Under the pieces are notes generated by a model. The model had not been told where the DNA came from. It searched no databases and worked only from the letters and a program-made list of their open reading frames with translations. DNA of 64,000 nucleotides from Zizania palustris (taxonomy: Eukaryota > Streptophyta > Magnoliopsida > Poales > Poaceae): positions 23,469,034-23,533,033 of the forward strand of contig JAAALK010000082.1 in the NCBI GenBank assembly GCA_019279435.1, in the 5' to 3' direction. Positions 9,374 through 23,091 of this stretch are shown here, one piece after another; the first letter of the stretch is position 1, and each line of letters starts with the position of its first letter. The position numbers and the translations under genes are program-made.

Positions 9374-11587
9374 TGTAGGACCGAATGTAGCGACCAGAGG
9401 GGGGTGAATGGGCGCCTAAAAATTCTTTCGAATCAATGGCCTGCTCCCAACACCCAACGCACCTCAAAAGACTAGCAGCAAAATGTAAACAGATCATCGA
9501 ATTCTAAAAGTATCTAGCCTAGAAACGACCGGTGTCCTAGACAAAGAAACACCAATATAGTGCTAATAGGCAGATAAGTACAACATTCAACACATGGGCA
9601 GATCAGAGTTTACCATAGCAATTTAAACTGAGTACAAATAAAAGGATGAGAAGTTACTGTTCAAAGTTGTCTCCTGTTTGAAACCTGACGAAGCCTGCAG
9701 TGTCCATGCCGAAGCCTGCTTTGACGTCCTAGTACGAAGGATGAAGAAGTCGAAAGCCGTGTAGTACAGTTCGGTGAAGGATATAGCAACCTTCGAAGTC
9801 TACTTCGGTTCGGATAAGCTTCGAAACTGAACAAAACAAATTCGGACACACTTCGAACCAGCGAAGACCCCGAAGTAACAAACAATGCAACCTGCAAAGC
9901 TGGCTTCGAATAATGTTGTGCGAAGTCTAGCAGCTTATCGAAGCACTGCCGAAGTGGTAGCTTCGAACCGAAGTCAGCACGGACAGCAAGCAAGGCAAAA
10001 ATTACCTTCGCACAGGAACAATACGGACAAGCAAACTTCGAAACAAGACAGCTTCGCACAACTAGAGACAAATATGTGCAAGGCTTCGAAGAACAAAAAA
10101 ACTGCGAAGTCTAAACTCGAACACAAAAAGTTGCGAAGTGCCTTCGAACAAAAATGAGGGTCCCAGCGAAGCCTTTCTGTCCGAAGTCTGCCAAAACCTA
10201 CTTCGAAACCGAAGTCCCCTCACGCAATAGCTCCGAACCAACGAAATTAGAGCCGAAGTTTTCTAACCAAAACCAGTCTAAACTCACAGCTTCGTAGCAG
10301 ACTTCGCAAAGGCCTAAAGTTGAATATCACTGAAGCCGAAGCCTCTAGAATACTTCGAACGACTTGAACTAAGACTTCGGGAGCAGCCTTCGAACAACAC
10401 TCTTCAGAGATGCATAAAAAAAAATTTCCGCCGAAGAAGAAATCGGAGTTGACAGAACGTAGGCTGTAGATCTCTGAAGCTAGCAGCAAAAGACCCTTAG
10501 GCCATCATGACGCACAACGCTTCTTGTGGGACCCACTCAAGTGTAGCACCAAATAATGATGAAGACAAACTTAAATCCAGACACCAGTTTCAGAAAGAAC
10601 AGTGCACAGACGAAGAACAGTACTGCAGCTCTACAGAAAATAGGCCATAGAGGCTATCAAGTCCGATTCAGTGGAAATAGAACAGCCGTACTAGTGCGGC
10701 ATAAGAGTTGATTCTGGACTGCGGACAAGGAGCCCAAAAATAAACTAATCCAATCACACAGATCGAGAAACCAAAAACCGCGGCCACGCACGAGGGCTAC
10801 GAGACAAAAAGAATAAATCTGAGTAGCGATTTCTTAACGTGCCTGATGGAAACAACGGCGGCGTGTGATTTCCAGATCCGAACGGAACACCGGCGGCGGT
10901 GAAGATGAACACTCAGGAAAAGATGACCCAATTTTTTGCTGGATTAAAATGTATTACAGAATGGGTAACCCTAACCTTAGGCTATTGGGACCTATTATAG
11001 GCAGCCCAATAAATGGGTAAAAAGAAGAAATAACCTGGGGTCTTTACAGACACTGAAATAAATGGAAAAGACTAAACTACCCTTAGGATATTTTTACAGA
11101 CTTAACTGACTGACTGTGGGCCTAGGGACAAAATAGTAAACTCCTATTTACAGATGACTTATCCGGAAGCTAAGCTTTCGTAGCGACTACGGCTTCTCTT
11201 CTGGACAGTCTGATGCGAGATCAGCGGTCGTCAGTTTTGCGCCGAAACTGACAAAGCGTCCACCGACTTTGCACCAGGTACCCGGATTGGACCGGCCCAA
11301 CTCCGCAGCTCTCTCAGCCCGGCAATCGCTCACCGCCCGTCTACCTGAGTCAATCCTGGTCAACAGTCCAGTGGATCCTCTGCTGCTCCTAGCCCATGTA
11401 CCCGGATTGGGCCAGCCCGACTTCACGGCCTCCTCTGCCCGACAGTCGCTCGCTGCCCGTGTACCTGAGTCACACGCGGCCCAGACGCAGCAGATCATCT
11501 CTCTCTTTTCAGTCCTCTTGACTATCGTTGACAATGACTCATCACATCTGGAGCCATGAGGCCCACGCTATTCAGCATGGCTCCTCA
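9374..11587 (-). repeat. 5' LTR of Sirevirus copy 1 (2214 bp)
   Basis: Bounded by TGTAGGACC at 9374 (complement of the LTR end CCTACA) and TCCTCA at 11587 (complement of the TGAGGA start). From 9597 it is nearly identical to the 3' LTR at 1-2001. Several one-base losses, for example one T in its TATA box near 10991-11001, are absent from the second assembly of the same LTR (25910-28128) and look like sequencing errors. Confidence 0.93.
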
Positions 11588-12184
11588 AGTCCAACCCTAG
11601 GGATTGGGGCCCTATTTATAGGCTGCCCAACACTAGGAATATTCCACCAGACCCTTAGGGTTTTTTACAGACGCTAAATAAAGGAAATGACTCAACTGCC
11701 CTTAGGTATTTTTACAGACACAACTGACTGACTGTGGGCCTAGAGATACAGATGACTTGTCCGGAACCTGAACTTTCATAGCGACTACGACTTCTCTTCT
11801 GGACAGTCCGATACAAGATCAACGGTTGTCAGTTTTGCGCCGAAACTGACAAAGCCTCCACCGACTTTGCACCAGGTACCCGGATTGGGCCGACCCGATT
11901 CCGCAGCTCTTTCAGCCGGCAATCACTCACCGCCCGTGTACCTGAGTCAATCCTGGTCAACAGCCCAGTGGGTCTTCTGCTGCTCCTGGCCCATGTACCA
12001 GATTGGGCCAGCCCGACTTCGCAGCCTCCTCTGCCCGACAGTCGCTTGCTGCCCGTGTACCTGAGTCACACGCGGCCCATGAAACAACAGATCTCCTTTC
12101 TTCTTCTGTCCTCTTTGACTATCATTGACAATGACTCATCACATCTAGAGCCATGAGGCCCACGCTATTCAGCATGGCTCCTCA
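11588..12184 (-). repeat. Right part of the 3' LTR of Sirevirus copy 2 (first assembly)
   Basis: Begins exactly at the copy 1 junction with AGTCC and ends TCCTCA before a polypurine tract. It aligns with 49489-50087 in the 5' LTR of copy 2. TATA box CCTATAAATAGG on the minus strand at 11611-11622. It duplicates 28129-28726. Confidence 0.9.
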
Positions 12185-13531
12185 ATCTCCCCTTGATGAG
12201 TGCATTGTCAACACTCCTCTTTTTCAGCTCTTCAGCACCTGCGAGCAAATGTGGAAACACGAAAACAAAAACACAAGAAAACAAAGAAGAAGAAAAATAA
12301 GGTAAAAGTTTAACCCTAATGACCAAAAGCCAAACACAAGCAAGAAGCGGTCATTATGGTTAACCAAAAGTAAAAGCTCAACATGAGTGCGATCTCAGAA
12401 ATATCAACAAGGGTATCAAAAGAGTAAGGACAAATGGGACAAAGACTCCCCTTAAACTCACAGTCCAAGATTTCTCCCCCTTGTTGACAAGTGAACTCAT
12501 CAAGCACTCAAAAGAGACACAGACTCCCCCTGAAATGCAACTCCCCCTAGAAATATGCAATGAATGTAACTAGAGTGCAGGTGGAGTGAATAAAGCATGC
12601 TTCTCAGATATGATTGACTGCAATTACAACATCTAACAAATACAGCAAAAGACATACTGTTAACGATACATGGCATGATCAGTGCAACAGATGATATCTA
12701 AAGAAAGTCATTAGCACACATTTTTCAGTTTTTGCAAACCAAAGCATCACCACATGTTCCAGTAAACACGCAAGGTAAAGCCTGAGATGCAAAAGCTAAC
12801 TGATATCTACCAAGATAAGCATTGTCCAAAACAAAGTGCTTCAGCAAACTTGTTATCATTTCAAAAGTTCAAGCTTTTTCTTTTCTTTTTTTTATTATGC
12901 CAGGGGTTATTTGCATGTCAAGCCTTATGCTAACCGACCAAGTCAAGCCTAGGCCAGAATGGACCATCAAAAGCTTAAGACATTGGTCTTGGCATACATT
13001 ATACTGTCCTAGTTCATACCAAAGTGCTATGGTACGCAGTCTAGAACAATGCAATGTGACAAAACAAACCCACCTATATCTTTTCAAGTATGCATAAAGA
13101 GCATGGAATTTTCATTTTTTTTCTTCATTTTTCATCATTTTTACAGCACATTTCCATGTTTTAAAGCAGAAAGATGTCCCAAGTTGCTTGTTTGGCATCT
13201 AAGTCACAGAACTAGCTACAAGGCATGTAACAGATAGCAAAAACATTCAGCCTACACAGCTAGTTACCAGAAGCAATGGTGATCATTTTTCAAGTTTTAT
13301 AGCATAAACAGCCATGCATATGACCAGATATACAGACATATCAAGGTGAACTGAACTAAAACATGATCATGACAAGTATTCAAAACATGTACCAGCTAGA
13401 ATGAGTAAAGCAGTTCAATCATATAACAGAAGCAGACTCTAAGGTGTGATATGTGAATATGCATGATATGAACACCCACAAAAAGGACTCAAGAAAAGAG
13501 TAAAGAAGAAAGAAAACTGACGCAAAATATC
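12185..13531 (-). other. 3' non-coding region of copy 2 (first assembly)
   Basis: Same content as 28727-30071, with extra indels. It contains the polypurine tracts following the LTR and no gene. Confidence 0.75.
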
Positions 13532-16500
13532 CTAGAAAGGATACACAACACCCAAATCCCCTCGTAAACGCTCAAAGGTAGACTGATCTAGGGGTTTGGT
13601 GAAAATATCAGCCAACTGATGATGGGTGTCAACATGAACCAAGGTCAATGACACCTTTTCTCATATGATCCGCAGAAAGTGAAAGCGCACCACTCAATGT
13701 GTTTGGTTTTTGAATGGAGACATGGGTTTTTCCCTACACTACTTGCACTGGTGCTGTCGCAAACAAGGGAAACTCTGGTAGGAAAGAACAACCCAAAATC
13801 TCGTAGAGTGGAAATCATCCAAACCAACTGTGAGCAGCAGCTACGTACTCAGCCTCTGTGGTCGAAAGAGCAACTCCAGATTGCTTTCGAGAAGACCAAG
13901 AGACAAGAGAAGAACCAAGAAACTGGCAAGTACCGGAAGTCCACTTGCGATCCAACGGCACCCACCAAAGTTGGCATCCGAAAATCCAGATAGATCGAGA
14001 GATGATGAAGCTGAATAGTAAAGACCAAGATCGGGCGCCATAAGTAAGATACCTAATATGCGCGTGACAGCCTTGCCGATGAGACGTGCGAGGTGAAGAC
14101 TGGAAGCACGCGCACAGTCCCACGGCGAACTGAATGTCCGGTTGTCGCCATCAGTACCAGCAGTGAGCCGATCATCCCTCGAAACTCCCCTTTCATTGAC
14201 CTTGATGCCGCTCTCGTCCTTGTCCAGACCCCCAGATGTGCCCATCGGGGTCATCTGCGGCTTCAACTCCCCACCAAGTCAAATTCTTAAGCATATCGCG
14301 AGTGTACTTACCTTGGTGGATGAAGGTGCCGTCCTTGGTCTGCTTGATCTGAGTCCTAAGAAGTACTTAAGCTCACCCATGAGGCTCATCTCAAACTCAC
14401 TGTGCATCTGCTCAGAAAACTTGGACACAAGATCATTAGTAGTACTGTCAAAAATAATATCGTCCCCATAAATCTTGAGCGACTAAGAAATACATGAAAG
14501 CAACTCTGAGCAGAAAGAGAGTCTTATCCACGAGACCCATCACAAAGCCCTTCCCCAACAAAAATTGCTTCCAACGGTCATACACAGACCTGGGGGCTTG
14601 CTTCAACCTGTATAAAGATTTTGCAATTTAAAAACATGCGAGGGAAACTTGGGGTCTCAAAACCGGGGGCTGCCTAACATAAACTTCCTCCTCTATGAAC
14701 CCGTTCAGAAAAGCACTCTTAACGTCCATTTGAAAAGCTTAAAAACCCTTCGAAGTGGCAAAAGCTAAGAGAATGCGAATGGACTCAAGACGGGCAACAT
14801 GGCGAAAGTTTTCTTCAAAATCAATACCCTCTTTTGGCAAAAACCCTGGGCAACTAGTCGAGCTTTGTTGCGCACCACAACCCATTCTCCTTGTTTGTTC
14901 TTGAACACCCACTTGGTGCCTATGGGGTTGCTCCTTGTGGCGGCTCAACTAATGTTCAAACCCGATTGCGGACAAAATTCTCAAGCTCTTCTTGCAAGTA
15001 TTAATCCAATTTGAATCAGAAAGAGCAGATAAAACATCTGGGCTCAAAAGATGCAAAAAAGCAATTCAGCAAACACAGCAAGAGAGGCATTAGATGAACG
15101 CAAAGTTCTCTCAGTCAAATCACCTATGAGAGCTCTGAGGGGTCACGCTGAACTGCTCGGGTTCCCTAGTGATCTGAAGTCACCTCACCAGAGTCAGCAG
15201 TTGGCACCTCTGGACTCGACTGAGGGGGCTGATCATAGTGGAAGAAGTGATCAGAGGTCCACCCTCATCCTCAGTCGAAGTCTCAGAAGGTGGGCTCTGC
15301 AGGGGTGCAGAAGGCCCACCCATCAGCAGCAGGAGTATCCTCATCTTCCTCGAAGATGGACTCTCCGAGCTCATCATCACCAGAAGGCTCAAAAGAAGGA
15401 GTCAAAGAAGGCAAGGACTCATCAAATGAAACTTCGCAAGTCGACAAGCTGTGGGTTTCGAGTCTCCAAACATGGAAACCTCGAGAATGCAATGCATAAC
15501 CAAGAAAAACACCATCCCAGCAACGAGACTCAAACTTGTCCAAATGCCCTCCCTTTGAGCACAAAGCACTTGCAGCCAAACGCTCGCAAGTGGCTCACCT
15601 TGGGCTGTCTGCCAAACCGCAGTTCATATGATGTCTTACCAAGGTAAGCTCTAAGAAAGATGCGGTTGGCCAGATAGCAAGTCGTGTTCATGGCTTCAGC
15701 CCAAAAATGCCTAGGAGTCATGTGCTATCGAGCATCGTCTGGCCATCTCGACTAGTGTGCGGTTCTTTCGTTCCACAACGCCGTTTGTGGGGGAGTGTAA
15801 GGTGAAGAAAAATGATGGTCAAGACCTTGATCACTACAGAACTGACGAACTGAGAGTTCTTGAACTCAGAGTCGTTGTCGGAGTGAATTGCTCGCATCCG
15901 ACCATGTTCTCATTCTTCAGCTTCAAATCAGGTCATGAACAAACTGAAAAGTTTCATCCTTAGACTCCAAAAAGAAAAAACCCACGAGAATCGAGAGAAG
16001 TCGTCAACAATGACAACCGCGTACCACTTCCCATCGATGAGCATACCCGAGCTGGACCGACAGTGTCCAAGTGTAAAGCTCGCCCGGATACGAAGTCATC
16101 ACTGAGTCACAGGTGAGTGAGAAGCGGCAACCATTTTTCCCATGACGACAGGGGATGACAAACTAGATCTTTCTCCATTTTAAGCTTGGGCAATCCTCGG
16201 ATGAGGTCCATAGAGCTAACCTGACTAGCATATCAAAACTCAAATGGCCTCACCTCCTATGCCACTTCCAGAGCTCAGAGGAAGATCCAGCTATCAAACA
16301 GCGAGAAGGGCCAAAAGAACTGGAGAAGTCAATTCGAAAACTTTACCAAATGGTAAAATCTGGCAAATCAAAGACCCTCTAGAATCAAACACAGAAGATT
16401 GCCCTTCTTAAAATGCACTTCCAAACCATCCTCAAGAAGTTGCAATACAGAAATCAATTGAAATTCAGTTTCTAACCAAAGCAACGTTCTTTAATGAAAA

Positions 16501-16668
16501 ATGGTCTGAAATGCGAATTGAGCCAATGCCACTTACTTCCCTTGACCACTGTTCCCGAATGTGATGTACTCTTTGGAGCTCGGGCGGGAGACTGGAGACC
16601 TCTGCGATGTCCGTCATGTGGCGAGAGCATCCTGAGTCCATAATCCAACATCCTCCAGTCCCCGATCC
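13532..16668 (-). pseudogene. pol: pol of copy 2, error-rich first assembly
   Basis: All pol domains are recognisable in pieces that jump between the three minus frames. RNase H pieces lie at 13532-14120, reverse transcriptase at about 14120-14990, integrase at about 15180-16460 and the protease DSG near 16640. The breaks are mostly one-base gains and losses absent from the matching region 30072-33253, and they become denser towards the gap. They look like poor consensus at a contig end more than biological decay. The 10-bp deletion in the RNase H core is present in both assemblies and is real. Confidence 0.8.
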
Positions 16669-16674
16669 GCACAA

Positions 16675-17486
16675 TCAGTGCTTGTAAGTGGGAGAGCAAA
16701 ATGGTTCGCACCAGGGTTTTAGCAAAAGAGCTAACCAGTGTCGAGCATCTGCTCAAAACATGAAAGCGAAAACCACAAAAGTGTTTGGACCAAAACACGG
16801 CTCAGGGCGGTCCTCGGTTCTGCCTAAAGCCTCGGCACGAGGTCTAGGACCGTAGCCAACATGGACCTGGAGCTCTGCCGGAACGACCACACAACTGGAG
16901 CACGGGCAACAAGCATCCTCTACCACCACTACACGACGCGGCCTGGCCTCCAGCCTCTCCCCGCGTCGAGGAACACACAGTCTACCACCTTGCTGGTAGA
17001 ACTGCTCCTGACCACCACGAGCCTCTCTGCTCTCTCAACCCGCTTCCTCCTAAAGCAAAACTCCGCAAGATGCCCGTCTCTCTGACAGTACTCACAATGA
17101 TAGGTGGGCTTCTTGGGGTGTGGTTGAGGCTGGGGTTCTTGGGCTTAGTAGTGGTGTTAGGTGTTGTCTTCTTGGCTGAGAGGGTCCAGGAAGAGAGTCT
17201 AGAGGAGTGTGGAGGTGTTTGGGTTTGGAACCCAGATAGGTTTTCTTGGGTGGAGCTTTGGTGGTCATTGATCACTCCATCCTGGGCTGAAAGCCTGGGA
17301 GGACTTAGTGGAGTGAGTCTTAGGATATCTCTGCTCAGGAGTTCATTTTACTCCACTCCATGCCCGGCTAATGGCTCTCTCAAAGTCAGCCTTGGTGTAG
17401 GTAATACCCCAAACCTCCTGCCTCTTGAACTGCTGGATATCATGCGAGCTGTGGCTCTCTGACACTGATCCATCAGGATAGAACGG
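16675..17486 (-). pseudogene. gag: C-terminal part of copy 2 gag, cut by the assembly gap
   Basis: Matches the last 270 or so residues of the gag at 33256-35982, including the second zinc knuckle and the Gly/Arg-rich tail. It is frame-shifted several times and stops at the run of N. Example: the plus-strand sequence near 16890 has lost several bases relative to 33468-33500. Confidence 0.8.
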
Positions 17487-18486
17487 NNNNNNNNNNNNNN
17501 NNNNNNNNNNNNNNNNNNNNNNNNNNNNNNNNNNNNNNNNNNNNNNNNNNNNNNNNNNNNNNNNNNNNNNNNNNNNNNNNNNNNNNNNNNNNNNNNNNNN
17601 NNNNNNNNNNNNNNNNNNNNNNNNNNNNNNNNNNNNNNNNNNNNNNNNNNNNNNNNNNNNNNNNNNNNNNNNNNNNNNNNNNNNNNNNNNNNNNNNNNNN
17701 NNNNNNNNNNNNNNNNNNNNNNNNNNNNNNNNNNNNNNNNNNNNNNNNNNNNNNNNNNNNNNNNNNNNNNNNNNNNNNNNNNNNNNNNNNNNNNNNNNNN
17801 NNNNNNNNNNNNNNNNNNNNNNNNNNNNNNNNNNNNNNNNNNNNNNNNNNNNNNNNNNNNNNNNNNNNNNNNNNNNNNNNNNNNNNNNNNNNNNNNNNNN
17901 NNNNNNNNNNNNNNNNNNNNNNNNNNNNNNNNNNNNNNNNNNNNNNNNNNNNNNNNNNNNNNNNNNNNNNNNNNNNNNNNNNNNNNNNNNNNNNNNNNNN
18001 NNNNNNNNNNNNNNNNNNNNNNNNNNNNNNNNNNNNNNNNNNNNNNNNNNNNNNNNNNNNNNNNNNNNNNNNNNNNNNNNNNNNNNNNNNNNNNNNNNNN
18101 NNNNNNNNNNNNNNNNNNNNNNNNNNNNNNNNNNNNNNNNNNNNNNNNNNNNNNNNNNNNNNNNNNNNNNNNNNNNNNNNNNNNNNNNNNNNNNNNNNNN
18201 NNNNNNNNNNNNNNNNNNNNNNNNNNNNNNNNNNNNNNNNNNNNNNNNNNNNNNNNNNNNNNNNNNNNNNNNNNNNNNNNNNNNNNNNNNNNNNNNNNNN
18301 NNNNNNNNNNNNNNNNNNNNNNNNNNNNNNNNNNNNNNNNNNNNNNNNNNNNNNNNNNNNNNNNNNNNNNNNNNNNNNNNNNNNNNNNNNNNNNNNNNNN
18401 NNNNNNNNNNNNNNNNNNNNNNNNNNNNNNNNNNNNNNNNNNNNNNNNNNNNNNNNNNNNNNNNNNNNNNNNNNNNNNNNNNNNNN
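17487..18486. other. Assembly gap of exactly 1000 N
   Basis: A round-number run of N is a placeholder of unknown length between two contigs. The sequences on either side overlap each other by about 15.6 kb (1870-17486 against 18487-34086), so the true distance is probably negative. Confidence 0.97.
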
Positions 18487-18620
18487 CTGCCCGTGTACCT
18501 GAGTCACACGCGGCCCAGACGCAGATCCTCTCTCTCTTTTCAGTCCTCTTTGACTATCCGTTGACAATGACTCATCACATCTGGAGCCATGAGGCCCACG
18601 CTATTCAGCATGGCTCCTCA
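18487..18620 (-). repeat. Start of the copy 1 3' LTR (fragment next to the gap)
   Basis: The last 134 plus-strand bases of the LTR, equal to about 1868-2001, followed by the polypurine tract TCTCCCCCTT at 18621. The rest of the LTR is lost in the gap. Confidence 0.85.
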
Positions 18621-19914
18621 TCTCCCCCTTGATGAGTGCATTGTCACACTTCTCTTCATCTGCTCTTCAGTACCTGCAACAACTGTGAAACACGAAAACA
18701 AAGCACAAAAAACAGAAGAAGAAAAAATAAAGTAAATTTAACCCCAATGACCAAAAGCCGAACAAAAGCAAGAAACGTCATTTGGTTAACCAAAGGTAAA
18801 GCTCAAAACAAGTGCAGTCGCAGAAACTCAACAAGGATCACAAGTAAGACAAACGGGAAAAACTCCCCCTGAAAAAATCCCAGAGAACCAAACTCCCCCT
18901 TAAACTCTTCCCAAAAATTCTCCCCCTTGTGACAAGTGAACTCATCAAGCACACTAAAACGACACTGACTCCCCCTGAAAAGCAACTCCCCCTCAAAAAT
19001 GTAATGAATGCAAGGGTGCAGGGGAGTGAAGAAAGCATGCTTCTCATATGATTGACTGCAATTACAACATCTAACAAGTATAGACAAAAGACATACTGTC
19101 GAAGTCCATGGCATGATCAGTTCAACAGATGATATCCAAAGAAAGTCATTTAGCACGCATTTTTCAGTTTTTGCAAACAAAGGCATCACCACATTTCCAG
19201 TTAACAAGCAAGTAAGCAAGAGACGCAGAAGCTAACTGATATCTACCAGATAGGCATTGTCCAAAACAAAGTGCTTCAGCAAACTTGTGTCTTTTAATTT
19301 CAGGCTTTTTCATTTTCCTTTTTCATTTTTGCCAAGGGTTATTTGCATGTCAAACCTTATGCTACCGACCAAGTCAAGCCTAGGCCGAACTGGACCATCA
19401 GAAGCTTACGACATTGGTCTTGGCAAACACTACACTGTCCTAGTTCATACCAAAGTGCTATGGTAAGCAGTCCAGAACAATGCAATGCGACAAGCAACCC
19501 ACTTGGATCTTTTCAATCCTCAAGCATAAAAGGCATGTAAAGATAGCAAAAGCATTTTCCATGTTAAAGCATAAGATGTCCAAGTTGCATATCTGCATCT
19601 ATGTGAAACTAGCTACAAGGCATGTAACGATAGCAAAAGCATCAGCCTACACATGCTAGTTACCAGAAGCAATGGTGATCATTTTTCAAGTTGAAAGCAT
19701 AAAAGCCATGCATATGACAGATATCAGACTATCAAGTGAACTGAACCAAGGCATGATCATTGACAAGTAATCAAAAGCATGTACCAGCTAGAATAAGTAA
19801 AGGTTCAATCATATAACAGAAGCAGGCTCAAAGTGTGATATGTGAATATGCATGATATGACACACACAAAAAGACTCAAAAAGAGTAAAGAAGAAAAAAC
19901 TGACGCAAAATATC
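18621..19914 (-). other. 3' non-coding region of copy 1 (second assembly)
   Basis: Corresponds to 2002-3357 with many dropped bases (compare 18840-18900 with 2235-2300). It holds the same polypurine cluster and no gene. Confidence 0.75.
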
Positions 19915-22900
19915 CTAGAAAGGATCACAACACCCAAATCCCCTCGTAAAGCTCAAAGTAGATGATCTAGGGGTTTGGTGAAAATGTCAGCCAACTGATG
20001 ATGGGTATCAACATGAACAAGGTCAATGACACCTTTCTCATATTGATCCCGCAAAAGTGAAAGCGCACATCAATGTGTTTGGTTTTTGAATGGAGACGGG
20101 TTTTTCCCTACACTATTGCACTGGTGCTGTCGCAAAACAAGGAACTCTGGTAGGAACAACCCAAAATCTCTCAAGTGGAAATCATCCAAACCAACTGTGA
20201 GCAGCAGCTAGCAGCAGCTACGTACTCAGCCTCAGTGGTCGAAAGAGCAACTCCAGATTGCTTTCGAGAAGACCAAGACAAGAGAAACCAAGAAACTGGC
20301 AAGTACCGGAAGTCGACTTGCGATCCAACCGGCACCCACCAAGTCGGCATCCGAAAACCAGATAAATCAAGAGAGATGATGCTGAATAGTAAAGACCAAG
20401 ATCAGGCGCATAGGTAAGATACCTGAAGATGCGCTTGACAGCCTGCCGATGAGACGCGCGTGGTGAAGACTGGAAGCGCGCAAAGTCCCACGGCGAACTG
20501 TATGTCTGGCCTTGTCGCCGTCAAGTACAGCAGCGAACCGATCATCCCTCGAAACTCTCTCTCGTTGACCTTGACGCCGCTCTCGTCCTTGTCCAGCCCC
20601 CAGATGTACCCATTGGGGTCATCTGCGGCTTCAGCTCACCACCAAAGTCAAATTTTTTCAGCATGTCACGAGTGTACTTACCTTGGTGGATGAAGGTGTG
20701 TCCTTGGTCTGCTTGATCTGGAGCCCTAGAAAGTACTTGAGCTCACCCATGAGGCTCATCTCAAACTCGCTGTGCATCTGCTCAGAAAACTTGGACACAA
20801 GCTCGTAGTAGTACCGCCAAAATAATATCGTCCACGTATAATCTGAGCGACTAAAAAATCTGAAGCATCTCTGAGCAAGAAGAGAGTCTTATCCACAGAA
20901 CCCATCACAAAGCCCTTCCCCAACAAAAACTGCTTTAACCGGTCATACCAAGCCCTGGGGGCTTGCTTTAACCCGTATAAAGCTTTTTGCAATTAAAAAC
21001 ATGTCGAGGAAACTTGGGGTTCTCAAAACCGGGGCTGCCTAACATAAACTTCCTCCTCTATGTACCCGTTCAGAAAAGCACTCTTGACGTCCATTTGAAA
21101 AGCTTAAAACCCTTCGAAGCGGCAAAAGCTAAAAGAATGCGAATGGACTCAAGACGGGCAACAGGGAAAGTTTTCTTCAAATCAATACCTTCCTTCTGGC
21201 AAAACCCTGGGCAACTAGTCGAGCTTTGTTGCGCACCACAACCCCATCTTCACCTTGCTTGTTCTTGAACACCCCTTGGTGCCTATGGGGTTGCATCCTG
21301 GTGGCGCTCTACTAGAGTCCAAACCCCGATTGCGGACCAAAATTCATCAAGCCTCTGCTTGCATGGCATGAATCTAGTTCGAGATAGGAAGAGCATGAAG
21401 GAAAAATGTCTCTGGGCTCAAAAGATGCAACAAAAGCAGATGTCAGCAACACAGCGAAGAGAGTCAACAGAACGAACGCAAAGTTTGAAAGACAAATCAC
21501 CGATGATGAGCCACTGAGGGGTGATCACCGCTTGACTGCTTCGGGATCCCTGGTGAGCTGAAGTTCCACCTCAACCGAGTCAGCAGCTGTCAACCTCATG
21601 GATCGACTGAGTGGGGCTCGAAGCGAAGTGTCAGAAAAGGATCAGAGGTCCGCCCGCGTCCTCAGTCGAAGTCTCAAGAAGGTGGGGCTCGGCAGGAGTT
21701 GCAGAAGGCCACCCTCATCAGCAGCTGGAGTATCCTCATCTTCCTCGAAGATGGACTCTCCGAGCTCACCATCACCAGAAAGCTCAAAAGAAGGAGTTGA
21801 AGAAGGCAAGGACTCATCAAAAGAAACCTCGCAAGTCTCGACAAGCTGCTGGGAGTCGAGGTTCCAAACACGAAAGCCTCGAGAATGCAAAGCGTAACCA
21901 AGAAAAACAACCATCCCAGCAACGAGACTCAAACTTGTCCAAATGCCCTCCCTTCTTGAGCACAAAGCACTTGCAGCCAAACGCTCGCAAGTGGCTCACC
22001 TTGGGCTGTCTGCCAAAACCGCAGCTCATATGAGGTCTTACATAGGTAAGCTCTAAGAAAAATGCGGTTGGCTAAATAGCAAGCCGTAGTCATGGCTTCA
22101 GCCCAAAAGCGCCTAGGAGTCCTGTGCTCATCAAGCATCGTCCTGGCCATCTCGACTAGCGTGCGGTTCTTTCGTTCCACAACGCCATTCTGTGGGGGAG
22201 TGTAAGGAGCAGAAAACAGATGATCAAGACCCTGATCACTGCAGAAGCTGACGAACTGAGAGTTCTTGAACTCAGAGCCGTTGTCGGAGCGAATTGCTCG
22301 CATCCGACCATTGTTCTCATTCTTCAGCTTCAAAATCAGGTCATGAACAAATGAAAAGTTTCATCCTTAGACTCCAAAAAGAAAACCCACGAGAATCGAG
22401 AAAAATCGTCAACAATCACAAGTGCGTACCACTTCCCACCGACTGAGCGTACCCGAGCTGGACCGACAGTGTCCCATGTGTAATAGCTCGCCCGGATATG
22501 AATCATCACCTGAGTCACAGGTGCGTGAGAAGCGGCAACCATTTTTCCGTGACGACAGGGATGGCAAACCAGATCCTTCTCCATCTTAAGCTTGGGCAAT
22601 CCTCGGATGAGGTCCATAGAGCTCAACCTGACTAGCAGGTCAAAACTCAAATGGCCTAACCTCCTATGCCACTTCCAGAGCTCAGAGGAGGATCCAGCAA
22701 TCAAACAGCGAGAAGGCCAAAAGAACTAGAGAAGTCAATCCGAAAAACCTTACCGAAAGGTAAGATCTGGCAAATCAAAGACCCTCTAGAATCAAACACA
22801 GAAGAATTGCCCTTCTTAAAACGCACTTCCAAAACCATCCTCAAGAAGTTGCGAAACAGAAATCAAATTAAAATTCAAGTTTCCAACCAAAGCAACGTTC

Positions 22901-23089
22901 TTCAAAGAAAAATGGTCTGAAATGCGAATTGAGCCAATGCCACTTACTTTCCCTGACCACTGTTCCCGAAGGTGATGTATTCTTTGGAGCTCGGGGAGTG
23001 AGACTGGAGAACCATCTGCGATGTCCGGTCATGTGGCGAGAACACCCTGAGTCCATGATCCAAACGTCCTCCAGTCCCCGATCCTGCAC
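19915..23089 (-). pseudogene. pol: pol of copy 1, second assembly, broken by indels
   Basis: Same protein as 3358-6552. Readable pieces include reverse transcriptase (20756-20992), the integrase core with the RSDNG motif (21929-22333), the zinc region (22336-22704) and the protease DSG (22868-23089). The breaks are one-base differences from 3358-6552, such as one A lost near 22350 and one G lost near 22714. The TAG at about 21374 matches the real one at 4849. I regard the other breaks as consensus errors. Confidence 0.8.
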
Positions 23090-23091
23090 AA

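Larger units (their letters stand above)
1..11587 (-). mobile_element. Sirevirus-type Ty1/copia retrotransposon, copy 1 (left edge cut by the window)
   Basis: The element reads right to left: 5' LTR 9374-11587, primer site 9360-9371, gag 6555-9314, pol 3358-6552, 3' polypurine tracts 2004-2400, 3' LTR 1-2001. The order protease-integrase-reverse transcriptase-RNase H identifies Ty1/copia. The 919-residue gag with coiled coil and two zinc knuckles, and the repeated polypurine tracts, identify the Sirevirus lineage. The right-hand flank is AGTCC (11588-11592), the expected 5-bp target duplication; its partner lies left of the window. The two LTRs differ by about 12 substitutions over about 2 kb (counted by eye, discounting one-base indels), so the insertion is young. 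The host sequence is an LTR of Sirevirus copy 2. Confidence 0.95.
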